The notes beneath the pieces are model-generated. The model had not been told where the DNA came from and did no database searches. It worked only from the letters and a program-made list of their open reading frames with translations. 64,000 nt of DNA. Origin: Paenibacillus hunanensis. GTDB lineage: Bacteria > Bacillota > Bacilli > Paenibacillales > Paenibacillaceae. Shown in pieces: positions 8,524 through 16,835 of this stretch; position 1 is the stretch's first letter; the number at the start of each line of letters is the position of its first letter. Location: NCBI RefSeq assembly GCF_014645615.1, contig NZ_BMMB01000011.1, positions 55,626 to 119,625 on the forward strand, written 5' to 3'. A program made the translations under genes and the position numbers.

Positions 8524-10023
8524 TCAAAATAACTGTAACCCGAATCGGAATTTGCGCTTTTTACGGACAATCGGAAGATAACGCTGTAGCAGTACAGCTA
8601 GCTGCATAGCAATATCTTCATCCTCATCAAATGGATCGGGCTGCCAAGGTAACGCATAGACCTGGTCAGTAGCCAGCTCTTTGCGCAGTCTTCGTACTGC
8701 TTCATCCTGTGCAAGTGGCAGACAATAATGCCATTTTTCCCGTGAGTATTGCTTTAATGCTGTCATCATCTCGATCACATCCTGATAGCGCCATTCTGCA
8801 CCAGAGCCAATAATAATCGGCATATCTGCACGCAGGAACTCCTCCAGTCGATCATTTTGTCTATATCGACCTAGATCAAGCACGATAAACTGGTAGCTCC
8901 CACTCAGCAGGGAAACTACCTCTGCACGTGCAGCCTCACGCCAGTAATGCACGCCTTCCAGCTCAAACTGACGCGATTCACGCAGTCGCTGCTGTTCATT
9001 CATACCTGTTACCGCGACCTGCTGAATACGGGCAAAGGCTCCCGGGTCACTATTCATTTCTACCAGTGCTACAGTATGATTCATTCGCGCCAGATAATGA
9101 GCTAGCATAATCGCTGTATGAGTTGTGCCTGTGCCTGAGCTGGCTCCAAGCAATGCGATCACCTGGGTTGTTTTATTCCACTGGATGATCTGAGTCGATG
9201 CTCTACCTTGACCATGTGAGCGCTGAAGCGGCTTCACATAAAGCGCCTGTCTTGCCTCACTGGCAGACTGAAAACGATGCGATGGATCGGGCTGCAATAA
9301 ACGCTGTAGCACCTGTACAGCATGCTGAGGCATATCTGTCCGTATCAGCCCCTCCATCCCAGCTAGCCATTCACTATACATGCCGCCAGTTGCCAGATAG
9401 AGCAACAATGCACCCAATCCATACAGATCAGAGCGATGATCCGTCTGTCCTCCCCCATATTGCTCTGGCGCCGCAAAGCCCACTGTTCCTAGCTTGATTG
9501 TATCCTGGCTTTCCTCTGGCTTAAACGTACGTGCAATGCCGAAATCGATCAACCGTACATCACCATCAGGTGTAATCATCACATTAGACGGCTTCATATC
9601 CCGAAAAACAATGGGCGGCTCATGCTGGTGCAAATATTCCAGTACACGGAGTAGCTGATCACCACAACGCAAAATAAAAGGTACATCTACCTGCTCTGGA
9701 TGAGTGCGAAACTTCTCCTCCAATGTCTCGCCACGGATATAATCCATGACCATATACGTATATCCCACTTCATCTCCATTAATAAAATCAACAATACGCG
9801 GTAAAAACGGATGACTGAGCGTAGTTAACATTGCCGCCTCCGCTGCTGCTTCCCGATATTTATTAGAGATTGCAATCGTTTCTTTAATCGCCCATTCCTT
9901 GCCGGGCAGCTTCAGATCATGCGCCAGATACACCTGACTCATGCCTCCATGCCCCAGCCTGCGCACAATTTGATAACGATCATCCAGAATCATGCCTTCA
10001 TGTAAAGTCGTTGGAAATGCCAT
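8524..10023 (-). CDS. Ser/Thr protein kinase fused to TadZ/CpaE-like ATPase domain
   Basis: A 499-residue two-domain protein. Residues ~17-265 form a Hanks-type kinase: glycine loop GHGGMSQV (24-31), ATP-binding Lys47 in WAIK, catalytic loop FRDMKPSN (140-147, Phe in place of the usual His of HRD), DFG (160-162) and APE (185-187). All catalytic residues are present. Residues ~285-499 form a CpaE/TadZ-like ATPase with an atypical loop GASSGTGTTHTA (from 293) that lacks the usual P-loop lysine. There is no transmembrane or PASTA segment, so it is cytoplasmic. The ATG at 10023 follows AAAGGGGA; a longer frame would start inside a terminator stem. TadZ proteins position Tad pilus machinery, but no pilus gene is nearby. 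Kinase call firm; biological role unknown. Confidence 0.8.
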   Translation of the reverse strand: MAFPTTLHEGMILDDRYQIVRRLGHGGMSQVYLAHDLKLPGKEWAIKETIAISNKYREAAAEAAMLTTLSHPFLPRIVDFINGDEVGYTYMVMDYIRGETLEEKFRTHPEQVDVPFILRCGDQLLRVLEYLHQHEPPIVFRDMKPSNVMITPDGDVRLIDFGIARTFKPEESQDTIKLGTVGFAAPEQYGGGQTDHRSDLYGLGALLLYLATGGMYSEWLAGMEGLIRTDMPQHAVQVLQRLLQPDPSHRFQSASEARQALYVKPLQRSHGQGRASTQIIQWNKTTQVIALLGASSGTGTTHTAIMLAHYLARMNHTVALVEMNSDPGAFARIQQVAVTGMNEQQRLRESRQFELEGVHYWREAARAEVVSLLSGSYQFIVLDLGRYRQNDRLEEFLRADMPIIIGSGAEWRYQDVIEMMTALKQYSREKWHYCLPLAQDEAVRRLRKELATDQVYALPWQPDPFDEDEDIAMQLAVLLQRYLPIVRKKRKFRFGLQLF

Positions 10024-10063
10024 CGCATAGTCCCCTTTCTTTGTCGCCATTTCAATATAATAA

Positions 10064-10124
10064 AAAAAGCATCTCGTCTGCACATCGAGCTACGATAGCC
10101 CTGCAGTGCAGACGGGATGCTTTC
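10064..10124 (-). terminator. Long terminator in the kinase-gene leader
   Basis: The minus strand forms AGCATCCCGTCTGCA paired with TGCAGACGAGATGCT (one mismatch), with an internal hairpin GGCTA/TAGCT in the loop, followed by TTTTTTT. It ends about 40 bases before the kinase start. It can terminate readthrough from the DinB gene, but it also lies downstream of a good promoter, so it may attenuate the kinase gene. Confidence 0.85.
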
Positions 10125-10151
10125 CCTGTCCATTAATATGAATCTAATCGA

Positions 10152-10180
10152 ATTATAAAAGATACAGCTAGCAAAGTAAA
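10152..10180 (-). promoter_or_regulatory. SigA-type promoter upstream of the kinase-TadZ gene
   Basis: On the minus strand TTTACT and TATAAT are separated by 17 bp. The predicted transcript starts near 10145 and meets the terminator hairpin after about 20 nt. It could drive the kinase gene by readthrough or make a short terminated RNA. Confidence 0.6.
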
Positions 10181-10288
10181 GACTGTTATCTGACGCCTAC
10201 GTCTTCCATATCGTAGGATAAAACATCACTCATGCATTATGATGCTATCCGTTAGAAGTACACAGCTACATTCTAACTTAACCCTGGC

Positions 10289-10762
10289 TTACTTTTGTGC
10301 TGCAAAAGCATCACGGTTACGCTGTACCTGCTTCACATGAGCTTCCAGATGCGTGATGCATAGCTTGTCGATCAGCATACGTGCTGTAATTTCGCCATCC
10401 TCATTATGCATGCCGATCCGCTGTTGATCATCCTCCGTTACCGTTTCCAGCACCGGTGCAAATGCACGACGCAGCGCAAGCAACGCCTGCAAATGATGCT
10501 CCAGATCAAGCGACGCATAAGTCAATCTGCGCGCCCACGCATCCTGATCGAATGCGATCAGCGTAGGTCGCTCTTCAGACAGTACCGCCTTCAGACGATG
10601 CTGTAGTACAATTTCCGTATCTACCAAATGCACAACAATTTCATGAATACTCCAGGCGGTCTCCGTAGGCTTGAATGTAACTTCAGCCTCTGGCAAAGCA
10701 CGAATCATCTCAACAAAACGTTCCATATCAGGCAAATAACGATAAATTGAATTTTGCATCAT
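10289..10762 (-). CDS. DinB-like four-helix-bundle protein
   Basis: A 157-residue DinB/YfiT-type protein. The predicted metal-binding histidines are in EIVVHLVDTE and THLEAHVKQ, and the helical pattern fits the four-helix bundle. Family members include bacillithiol- or mycothiol-dependent transferases and many of unknown function; nothing here fixes the substrate. Three nearby ATGs compete; the one at 10762 is six bases after AGAAGG. Probably the last gene of the operon beginning at the MutM-like gene, 35 bp after the methyltransferase. Confidence 0.75.
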   Translation of the reverse strand: MMQNSIYRYLPDMERFVEMIRALPEAEVTFKPTETAWSIHEIVVHLVDTEIVLQHRLKAVLSEERPTLIAFDQDAWARRLTYASLDLEHHLQALLALRRAFAPVLETVTEDDQQRIGMHNEDGEITARMLIDKLCITHLEAHVKQVQRNRDAFAAQK

Positions 10763-10797
10763 GCACATCCTTCTTCAAGATATACAGCAACTACATA

Positions 10798-11859
10798 TTA
10801 ATATTTTACCATATACAACGTAATTTCATCACGATTGTGAAATAATTGTTTGGCACGCTGAATTTGCAGACGTGCTTCTTCAAACGATTCCATGACCTCG
10901 CGGATAACAGCAAGTGGCTTTTTGTGCATTAGCTTCACCGTTACAATAACTGTTCCGCCTGGCTGCACTGCATCCAGCAAATCGATGACCAGACGTGCTG
11001 TGAGCTTTGGACTCCAGCTCATATCACATACGAGCAGATCAAATTCACCTGCGCTGAATTTCACATCAGCGGCATTACGGCGAACCGTTTTGAGCTGCGG
11101 ATGATTTTGCAGGCTAGGGTGCATTTTGGCAGGGTCTACAGCAGTCACCTGCAGACCACGCTCCAGCAGGAACGATGTCCAGCCTCCTGGTGCTGCACCA
11201 ACATCCAGTGCACGACGAAAGGCTGTAAAGTCGATGCCAAATACCTTTTCCGCTTCTAATAGCTTAAACTTGGCACGCGAAATTTGACCTTCCTCACGCT
11301 GGAAACGAATCGCTCCACCGTTCCAATCGGACAGATTGTCCTCAGGCTTGGAAATCCCTGCATACAGTCGATCCGCTGTCCATAATACCGACACGATCAG
11401 CTCCGGCTGCTGCACTGTAAATTCTGCATGCAGTTCAGCAAGTCTTTCCTCTAGCTGATGACGAAGCTCAGAGGCATTGCTATCATCCGTCTCGGCATCC
11501 CCTGTTTTGCGAACCTGTAACGCAATCGTTTTACCATATAGCTCCTCACGCTTGAGCAGCAGTGCCGCCAGTGCATCCAGCGGTTGCTGCTCCTGCTCTG
11601 TCAGTTGCTCTAACACAAGATCATAGCGTACAGGCTGAATATGTCGTAAAAACATCAGCGGCTGTGCTTGCAGACGATGGAGCACCTGCTCTGCATCCGC
11701 AGGCAGTGTTAGTAACAGCACTTCTCCCGGTACAAGCACCGAGCTTTTTACCGAGCCAAATGCTCGCTTCAATTCCTCCTGCGCATAAGCAGCAAAGCCA
11801 TGATTGGCTGTACCAATCCAGCGTGATTCCGCTGGTTGAATCGTTTCCTGTTCGTTCAT
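10798..11859 (-). CDS. FtsJ/RlmM-like SAM-dependent rRNA methyltransferase
   Basis: A 353-residue protein with an N-terminal THUMP-like region and a C-terminal Rossmann methyltransferase domain. The SAM-binding motif is DVGAAPGGWTSFL and the acidic strand is LLVCDMSW. The K-D-K-E type catalytic set of 2'-O-methyltransferases can be traced: Lys in AKFKLLEA, Asp in CDMSW, Lys in VTVKLM and a later Glu. Proteobacterial RlmM modifies C2498 of 23S rRNA, and this is its nearest familiar relative, but the exact target is inferred. It follows the thioredoxin-like gene by 25 bp. The GGAGG ribosome-binding site is far (14 bases) from the ATG. Confidence 0.75.
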   Translation of the reverse strand: MNEQETIQPAESRWIGTANHGFAAYAQEELKRAFGSVKSSVLVPGEVLLLTLPADAEQVLHRLQAQPLMFLRHIQPVRYDLVLEQLTEQEQQPLDALAALLLKREELYGKTIALQVRKTGDAETDDSNASELRHQLEERLAELHAEFTVQQPELIVSVLWTADRLYAGISKPEDNLSDWNGGAIRFQREEGQISRAKFKLLEAEKVFGIDFTAFRRALDVGAAPGGWTSFLLERGLQVTAVDPAKMHPSLQNHPQLKTVRRNAADVKFSAGEFDLLVCDMSWSPKLTARLVIDLLDAVQPGGTVIVTVKLMHKKPLAVIREVMESFEEARLQIQRAKQLFHNRDEITLYMVKY

Positions 11860-11884
11860 GAAATAATCTTTAGCCTCCAGTCAT

Positions 11885-12208
11885 TTATACCGCAGTACCA
11901 CGTACATGCTCGATCATACGTTGTACCGATTCAAGCCGATACAGCAGCCGTGGCTGACGTTCACGCCATGCCTCAAATACGATCAGGCACGGAATACTGG
12001 TCAGCTGTAGCTCCTGTACAAAGCGCGGCGCAAAATTAATATTCAGCGCATACACCTGTTGTTCGGGCAATAACGGCAATGCCGCTTCCAGCATACGTCT
12101 GCCCATTTTACATGTTCCACACAGCGGCGTATAGGCATAGAGCACAACCGATTCACCCGACTCTTTAGCCAATTGCATCGCCTGCTGTTCATTCAGTTCC
12201 TGTATCAT
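11885..12208 (-). CDS. thioredoxin-like protein
   Basis: A 107-residue thioredoxin-fold protein with the redox motif C-G-T-C (YTPLCGTCKMGRRM) and the cis-proline segment LTSIPCLIVFEA. No signal peptide, so cytoplasmic. It resembles the YtpP-type small thioredoxins of Bacilli. AGGAGGT stands eight bases before the ATG. It is the middle gene of a compact minus-strand cluster. Confidence 0.82.
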   Translation of the reverse strand: MIQELNEQQAMQLAKESGESVVLYAYTPLCGTCKMGRRMLEAALPLLPEQQVYALNINFAPRFVQELQLTSIPCLIVFEAWRERQPRLLYRLESVQRMIEHVRGTAV

Positions 12209-12241
12209 ATTTCTACCTCCTGTACGAGCGAGCCATCTTGC

Positions 12242-12583
12242 TTACTTCTGAGCTGTACGTGCAATCTGCTCCAGACGCTCAGCCGGAATCGGGCCATTGT
12301 GCAAAATCACATGCTCTGGCTTCGCCTGATACAGCAGCTCATACATGCTCTTTTTGCCAGACATGCTGGACGTATGCAAATAAATCTCCCGTGCATACAG
12401 CCCTTCGTGAATCATGGCCTTCACCACGTCTGTACCATCCATCTGTCCCCATCCAAGCTCATGATCCAGCGATAAAATGTCCACTTCGCATTCGCGCAGC
12501 ATCATCAGACATTCCTCGCCATCTCGAGCAAGTGCAAAGCCTGTCGGACAGGGACGATAATCATCTAAATACAGATGGATCAT
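12242..12583 (-). CDS. cyclic-phosphate-processing receiver-domain protein
   Basis: A 113-residue stand-alone receiver-like domain. The strand-end acidic pair LYLDDYRPCP, the central LSLDHELG (conserved Asp) and LHTSSMSGK match the cREC-REC family, which is linked by comparative genomics to RNA or nucleotide cyclic-phosphate metabolism. The ATG at 12583 is seven bases after GGAGGA. Its neighbours are a glycosylase, a thioredoxin-like protein and an rRNA-type methyltransferase, a setting consistent with nucleic-acid repair. No biochemical function is established from sequence. Confidence 0.7.
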   Translation of the reverse strand: MIHLYLDDYRPCPTGFALARDGEECLMMLRECEVDILSLDHELGWGQMDGTDVVKAMIHEGLYAREIYLHTSSMSGKKSMYELLYQAKPEHVILHNGPIPAERLEQIARTAQK

Positions 12584-12604
12584 AGCGGATTCCTCCATCC
12601 ACGC

Positions 12605-13429
12605 TTAGTTTTCAAATTGGGAAGCTGGACAGTAGTACGCTTTTTTACCTGCCACTTCCATTTTGGTCACCTTATCATCTGAAGAACGCACGGATGGCTC
12701 ACCTTCACGCTCATATACACGGCGCAGCGCATGGAAGCCACCTGTTAACGAATCATTCGCTGTCAGCGGTTGCCCTTCCATATGCCCTCCTGCATCAATC
12801 GCTTCCTGTAGCACATTACGCATGGCTTCATATAGCTTGCCCAGTGATTCCTCTTCCAGCTCCTGCACCTTTGCAGAAGGCAGGATACCTGCGGTAAAGG
12901 CAATCTCGTCAGCATAATAGCTGCCAATCCCTGCGATCAGCGACTGATTCATCAGCGCTGTTTTCAGTGCACTGCGGCGTCCTTTTAACAGCTTGATGAA
13001 TTGCTCGCGTGTCAGCTTACGATCCGTTGCTTCCAGACCTAGACCGGCAAAGTATTCCTGCGACTCCCGCGCAGAGCAATAGTGGAATACGCCCTGACGC
13101 CCGGCGGTGTAATACAGGGAGCTACCATCTTCAAATTGCAGCTCTACATCGCATTTGCGATCTTCATTTTGCTCACGCAGACCATAATAAAGCGAGCTAC
13201 CTGCCACGATGCTAATCAGCAAACGATGTCCGCTATGCAGGTGCAAATTCAGATATTTCCCCCGACGTTCAATAAAGGCAATACGATTACCGCTAAGCAT
13301 CAGGTTTACTGGATCTGCCTCTACATTCGCTACGCGCGCACGATGGATCACCAGCTTCTCAATCGATGTGTTCAAAATATAATGAGTCAGTTGTACTTTA
13401 TAATTTTCAATTTCTGGCAATTCAGGCAT
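12605..13429 (-). CDS. MutM/Nei-like DNA glycosylase lacking the usual zinc finger
   Basis: A 274-residue Fpg/Nei-family glycosylase and AP lyase. It begins with the diagnostic MPELPE (catalytic Pro and Glu after Met removal), keeps the lysine loop ERRGKYLNL and the helix-two-turns-helix segment LIAGIGSYYADEI. The C-terminus departs from canonical MutM: the CxxC ... CxxC zinc finger is reduced to a single cysteine in YYCPAS. It may be zinc-less, or a MutM paralogue with altered lesion preference. First gene of the operon, with GAGGGAC before the ATG. Family firm; substrate open. Confidence 0.85.
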   Translation of the reverse strand: MPELPEIENYKVQLTHYILNTSIEKLVIHRARVANVEADPVNLMLSGNRIAFIERRGKYLNLHLHSGHRLLISIVAGSSLYYGLREQNEDRKCDVELQFEDGSSLYYTAGRQGVFHYCSARESQEYFAGLGLEATDRKLTREQFIKLLKGRRSALKTALMNQSLIAGIGSYYADEIAFTAGILPSAKVQELEEESLGKLYEAMRNVLQEAIDAGGHMEGQPLTANDSLTGGFHALRRVYEREGEPSVRSSDDKVTKMEVAGKKAYYCPASQFEN

Positions 13430-13585
13430 AGTGTTGTCCCTCTCTCTCTATTAATAAAAAACAGCTTTAACCGTTCTATCGTTCATGTATTCACTGTGAT
13501 CATTTTATACCAGATGCAGGCACCTTATTCATTATCATCTGCCGAGCTTCTTAGCCCTGCAACCGCCTGTCATCTCTAATTATGA

Positions 13586-14389
13586 TTACAAACGAGATAG
13601 CTGATCTAACTGCGCAGGATCGATCTCACTCAATGACTGACATACTTGATCAGCACGTACACCTGTCTGTGCCTCATGCTGGGATAGATTCTGTTCGGTC
13701 GTCACACCGGTCATCACCAGAATGGTTGGACAGCCAGCGGCTGCACCAGCAGCAATATCCGTCAGCATATTGTCACCAACGACAATGGCATCCTCAGCAG
13801 ACAGACCGATTCGTTGTAATGCATATTCCATCAGGATTGAGGAAGGCTTACCGATTACGACAGGCTCTACAGTCGTTGCGGCTGTGATCGCTGCGCCCAG
13901 TGTACCTGCACCGGGTAACAGACCATCATGCGATGGAAGCTGCAAATCTGGATTGGTCAGCACAAAGCGCGCTCCCCCACTAATCAGACGAAGCGCTATC
14001 GTCAGCTTGTCATATGTAAAGGAACGATCAATCCCTTGCAGCACATAATCCGGCTGTTCCTCGCTCACCTTTAATCCAGCAGCCTGTACAGCAGCTACAA
14101 GTCCAGGCTCACCGATCACATATACGGAGGCACCTGGCTGTTCACCAGCAATATAGGCAGCAGCAGCCAATGCTGAGGTACACACCTGATCTGCTTCGGC
14201 TTCAATACCAAGCTCCTGCATATGCGCAGCCACACCCTCAGGAGTACGTGACGAATTGTTCGTCACAAACAGATACGGTATGCCCGCCTGCTTGAGACGC
14301 GCGATCCAATCAGCCGCACCAGGAATTACCCGGTTACCATGATACAATGTGCCATCCAGATCAATCAGTAATCCTTTTCCATTTGCCAT
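13586..14389 (-). CDS. HAD-IIA family phosphatase (NagD/AraL type)
   Basis: A 267-residue HAD hydrolase with motif I LLIDLDGTLY, motif II LFVTNNSSR, the motif III lysine in VIGKPSS and motif IV VVGDNMLTDI, with the C2-type cap between motifs II and III. Relatives dephosphorylate small sugar phosphates or other metabolites; the substrate is not predictable here. Two in-frame ATGs exist. The upstream one (14401) abuts GAGAGG with no spacing, so 14389 is preferred. Confidence 0.85.
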   Translation of the reverse strand: MANGKGLLIDLDGTLYHGNRVIPGAADWIARLKQAGIPYLFVTNNSSRTPEGVAAHMQELGIEAEADQVCTSALAAAAYIAGEQPGASVYVIGEPGLVAAVQAAGLKVSEEQPDYVLQGIDRSFTYDKLTIALRLISGGARFVLTNPDLQLPSHDGLLPGAGTLGAAITAATTVEPVVIGKPSSILMEYALQRIGLSAEDAIVVGDNMLTDIAAGAAAGCPTILVMTGVTTEQNLSQHEAQTGVRADQVCQSLSEIDPAQLDQLSRL

Positions 14390-14429
14390 TGCATTTGCCA
14401 TCCTCTCTATTACTCACAATCCTCATTGT

Positions 14430-14477
14430 AAAAAAAGTTGCGGCATAAGGCAAACGATTTGCTTACCTTACCGCAAC
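14430..14477 (-). terminator. Terminator downstream of rnz
   Basis: On the minus strand GTTGCGG ... CCGCAAC encloses an inner stem TAAGCAAA / TTTGCCTTA and is followed by TTTTTTT. It lies 30 bases past the rnz stop. Confidence 0.9.
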
Positions 14478-14507
14478 CCTGAACGTTTTTCATCTGCCAT
14501 TATATGC

Positions 14508-15428
14508 TTATTGCACTGGAAATAACTGATGCTCCAGCGCTAGCTCGGTATGTGCAAATACCGTTTTCGCCTCATCTAGTAGCTGCTCTATCTGCTGGTC
14601 ATCCTTATAACGCGAGCTAAAATGAGTTAAAATGAGTTCCTTCACACCAGCATCCCGTGCAGCAACGGCAGCCTGATACGCTGTACTATGATAGTACTTA
14701 CGTGCCGTATCCTGCATATCATGCAAAAATGTCGCTTCATGCACCAGCAGATCAGCGTCCTGTGCTAACACGAGCACATTACCGCATGGTCGCGTATCCC
14801 CTAGGATAGTCACGATTTTACCTTTTTTGGGTTCGCCTACAACTTGATGCGAATGTAGCATTTCGCCATTGTCGAGCTGAACACTACCACCATTTTTCAA
14901 TTGTCCGTAAATAGGGCCTGGCTTAATGCCATGCTGCTTTAACAATTCAAAATTAAGCTGCCCCGGACGCTCCTTTTCGATAATCCGATAGCCATAGCTG
15001 TCGATACGATGCTCTAGCAATGCCGCTTCCACACGGAAGGTATCATCGTCAAAAACGACGCCCCCTTCATGCTCCACTACATTCAGCTCATATTCTACAC
15101 GCGATTGACTCAGCTCCAACGCCATGTCCACAAATTGCTTTAATCCCGGAGGCCCATATACGGTTAATGGCGACAATCCACCTTGATTCGAGCGACTGGA
15201 CAGCAGACCAGGCAAGCCAAACAGATGATCACCATGTAGATGTGTAATAAAAATCTTTTCCAGCTTGCTTAGCTTGAGCTGGGAGCGCAAAATCTGATGC
15301 TGTGTACCTTCGCCACAGTCGAACAGCCAAAGCGCTTTGCGTTCTTCATACAATCGTAAGCCGATCGAGGTCACATTGCGCTGCAATGTAGGCACACCGG
15401 CATTTGTTCCAAGAAAATATAATTCCAT
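14508..15428 (-). CDS. rnz: ribonuclease Z
   Basis: Metallo-beta-lactamase-fold endonuclease that trims the 3' end of tRNA precursors lacking an encoded CCA. The 306-residue length and the start MELYFLGTNAGVPT are standard. The zinc motif is THLHGDHLFGLPG; other metal ligands are in LGDTRPC, HEATF and LTHFSSRY. AGAAGG precedes the ATG. Single-gene unit with its own terminator. Confidence 0.95.
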   Translation of the reverse strand: MELYFLGTNAGVPTLQRNVTSIGLRLYEERKALWLFDCGEGTQHQILRSQLKLSKLEKIFITHLHGDHLFGLPGLLSSRSNQGGLSPLTVYGPPGLKQFVDMALELSQSRVEYELNVVEHEGGVVFDDDTFRVEAALLEHRIDSYGYRIIEKERPGQLNFELLKQHGIKPGPIYGQLKNGGSVQLDNGEMLHSHQVVGEPKKGKIVTILGDTRPCGNVLVLAQDADLLVHEATFLHDMQDTARKYYHSTAYQAAVAARDAGVKELILTHFSSRYKDDQQIEQLLDEAKTVFAHTELALEHQLFPVQ

Positions 15429-15848
15429 CCTTCAACAACCTTCTCTCTATGCATCACAGTCCGGTTAATCTATAGTATCCCGTGCTGTGCATGACCTTCT
15501 ATAGCAAAATAAACATACTATATAAATAAAGATATGAGCGCAGATCTGAAACGCATCTCTTCCTATTCCATCGCTCAGACCGCTTCCTGTCATGCAGGAT
15601 TATGCAAAATGATAATATCCTTTATCATATCACGTAAACGCCGTTGTCAAAAGGGATTCCTTGATATCGATATATGAACGCAGATAGAAGTCTGTGCATG
15701 AAACGATACAGATACTGCATATCTTCTCCCTTTTCTCGAACACTATACAAATAAAGCCATAGGGAGCGATGATAGAGTGTAGTAGACTCATCGATTCCTA
15801 CAGCTTTTATTTGTAGCTTTTATAGCTTTATGAACGAGTAAATGATAA
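15429..15848. other. Intergenic stretch upstream of rnz
   Basis: About 420 bp with no supported gene. AT-rich blocks near 15515-15535 could carry the rnz promoter, but no clear -35/-10 pair was found. A weak dyad (TGATAA ... TTATCA) lies around 15610-15630. Confidence 0.3.
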
Positions 15849-16403
15849 TCATACCTGAGCATTCAATTCATCACGAACCTCCATTAATGCAAACCCCAGC
15901 CAGTTCGTTCCTTTCCAGTGGATAGGCCGCTCTATATCAGGATGATCCTTCGATATTCCAATTCCCCATATTTTATCATACGGACTTGCTTCAACAAGCA
16001 CGCGTTTACCTGTATTACATAAAAACTGCCCCAGCTCCTCATTCTGCTGGAACTTGGCAATATTCCCTTGCTTCACAATCTCATAGCTATGTGCCTGCCA
16101 GATGTCATTGTCAAAATGCTGTACCGAGCGTCCAAACATCTTCATCTGCTTAGGATGCTTGGCTTCCATAATCTTCGTCAGCATCTCGGTATCGTTAAAT
16201 AATCTTGCCTTCTCTGCCATCATATACTGTTCTGTACAGGAATACGTTATGCCGTCGATCGTAAACTCACTTTGCCACCACTGACTAAAGCAGCTCTGAT
16301 CCACTCGATCGACAGCTTTTGGTGTATGTCCCCAGAAGAAGAGATATTTTATCTTTTTGCCTGCATTATAGTCCTGCTGTAATGCTTGTAATGTATAGAT
16401 CAT
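15849..16403 (-). CDS. NADAR family protein (YbiA-like N-glycosidase)
   Basis: A 184-residue NADAR (DUF1768) protein. Characteristic segments are YLFFWGH near the N-terminus, SQWW, YMMAEKARLF, WGIGISKDHPDI and WKGTNWLGFALMEVRD. Family members such as YbiA cleave N-glycosidic bonds in riboflavin-pathway intermediates, and others remove ADP-ribose from guanine. No riboflavin gene or toxin is adjacent, so a housekeeping metabolite-damage role is only an inference. The ATG at 16403 follows AAAGGAG by eight bases. Confidence 0.88.
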   Translation of the reverse strand: MIYTLQALQQDYNAGKKIKYLFFWGHTPKAVDRVDQSCFSQWWQSEFTIDGITYSCTEQYMMAEKARLFNDTEMLTKIMEAKHPKQMKMFGRSVQHFDNDIWQAHSYEIVKQGNIAKFQQNEELGQFLCNTGKRVLVEASPYDKIWGIGISKDHPDIERPIHWKGTNWLGFALMEVRDELNAQV

Positions 16404-16774
16404 GGGAATGACTCCTTTGTATGTATTTAGCAATATCTATAGTATTTATTTTATATTAATATTTAGTTATTATCAATATATTAATAAGATAGAAATATTA
16501 AGATACATTATGGCTAATCAGCTTATCGATGCTCATTTACGGCTCTAGTGTAAGACTCTCATGTAACAAAGCTTAAATAGTATGTACTATGATGTACCGT
16601 TTGCTCAAGTCCATATCCTATTTAAAACATACACACCTGCTACAGTGATCATAGAATCATATGGAACTAGATCACATATTCATGTTATAATTCCGCATAA
16701 ATATTCAATATCAATCCTACGTGTTCTGGAGCTATGATTTGGCGATTCCATTCAATGAGTTTTTGGTGAAAGTA
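16404..16774. other. Intergenic stretch between divergent NADAR and mtnD genes
   Basis: About 370 bp of strongly AT-rich DNA. No S-box (SAM) riboswitch sequence was seen upstream of mtnD, and no hairpin of note. Confidence 0.35.
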
Positions 16775-16803
16775 TCGACAATAGTAGACATATCTTTTAT
16801 AAT
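16775..16803 (+). promoter_or_regulatory. SigA-type promoter of mtnD
   Basis: TCGACA and TATAAT separated by 17 bp, with a predicted start near 16810, leave a leader of only about 26 nt before the mtnD ATG. That leaves no room for a leader riboswitch. Confidence 0.75.
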
Positions 16804-16835
16804 ACTTCTAAAAACATAGAAAGAAGGGTAATCCG

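Noticed and set aside
7210..10023. Plasmid partition (parAB) locus
   Set aside because: There is no ParB-like gene or parS-like repeat and the kinase fusion is atypical for partition.
16404..16835. Possible SAM (S-box) riboswitch before mtnD
   Set aside because: No S-box core was found and the promoter leaves a leader of only about 26 nt.
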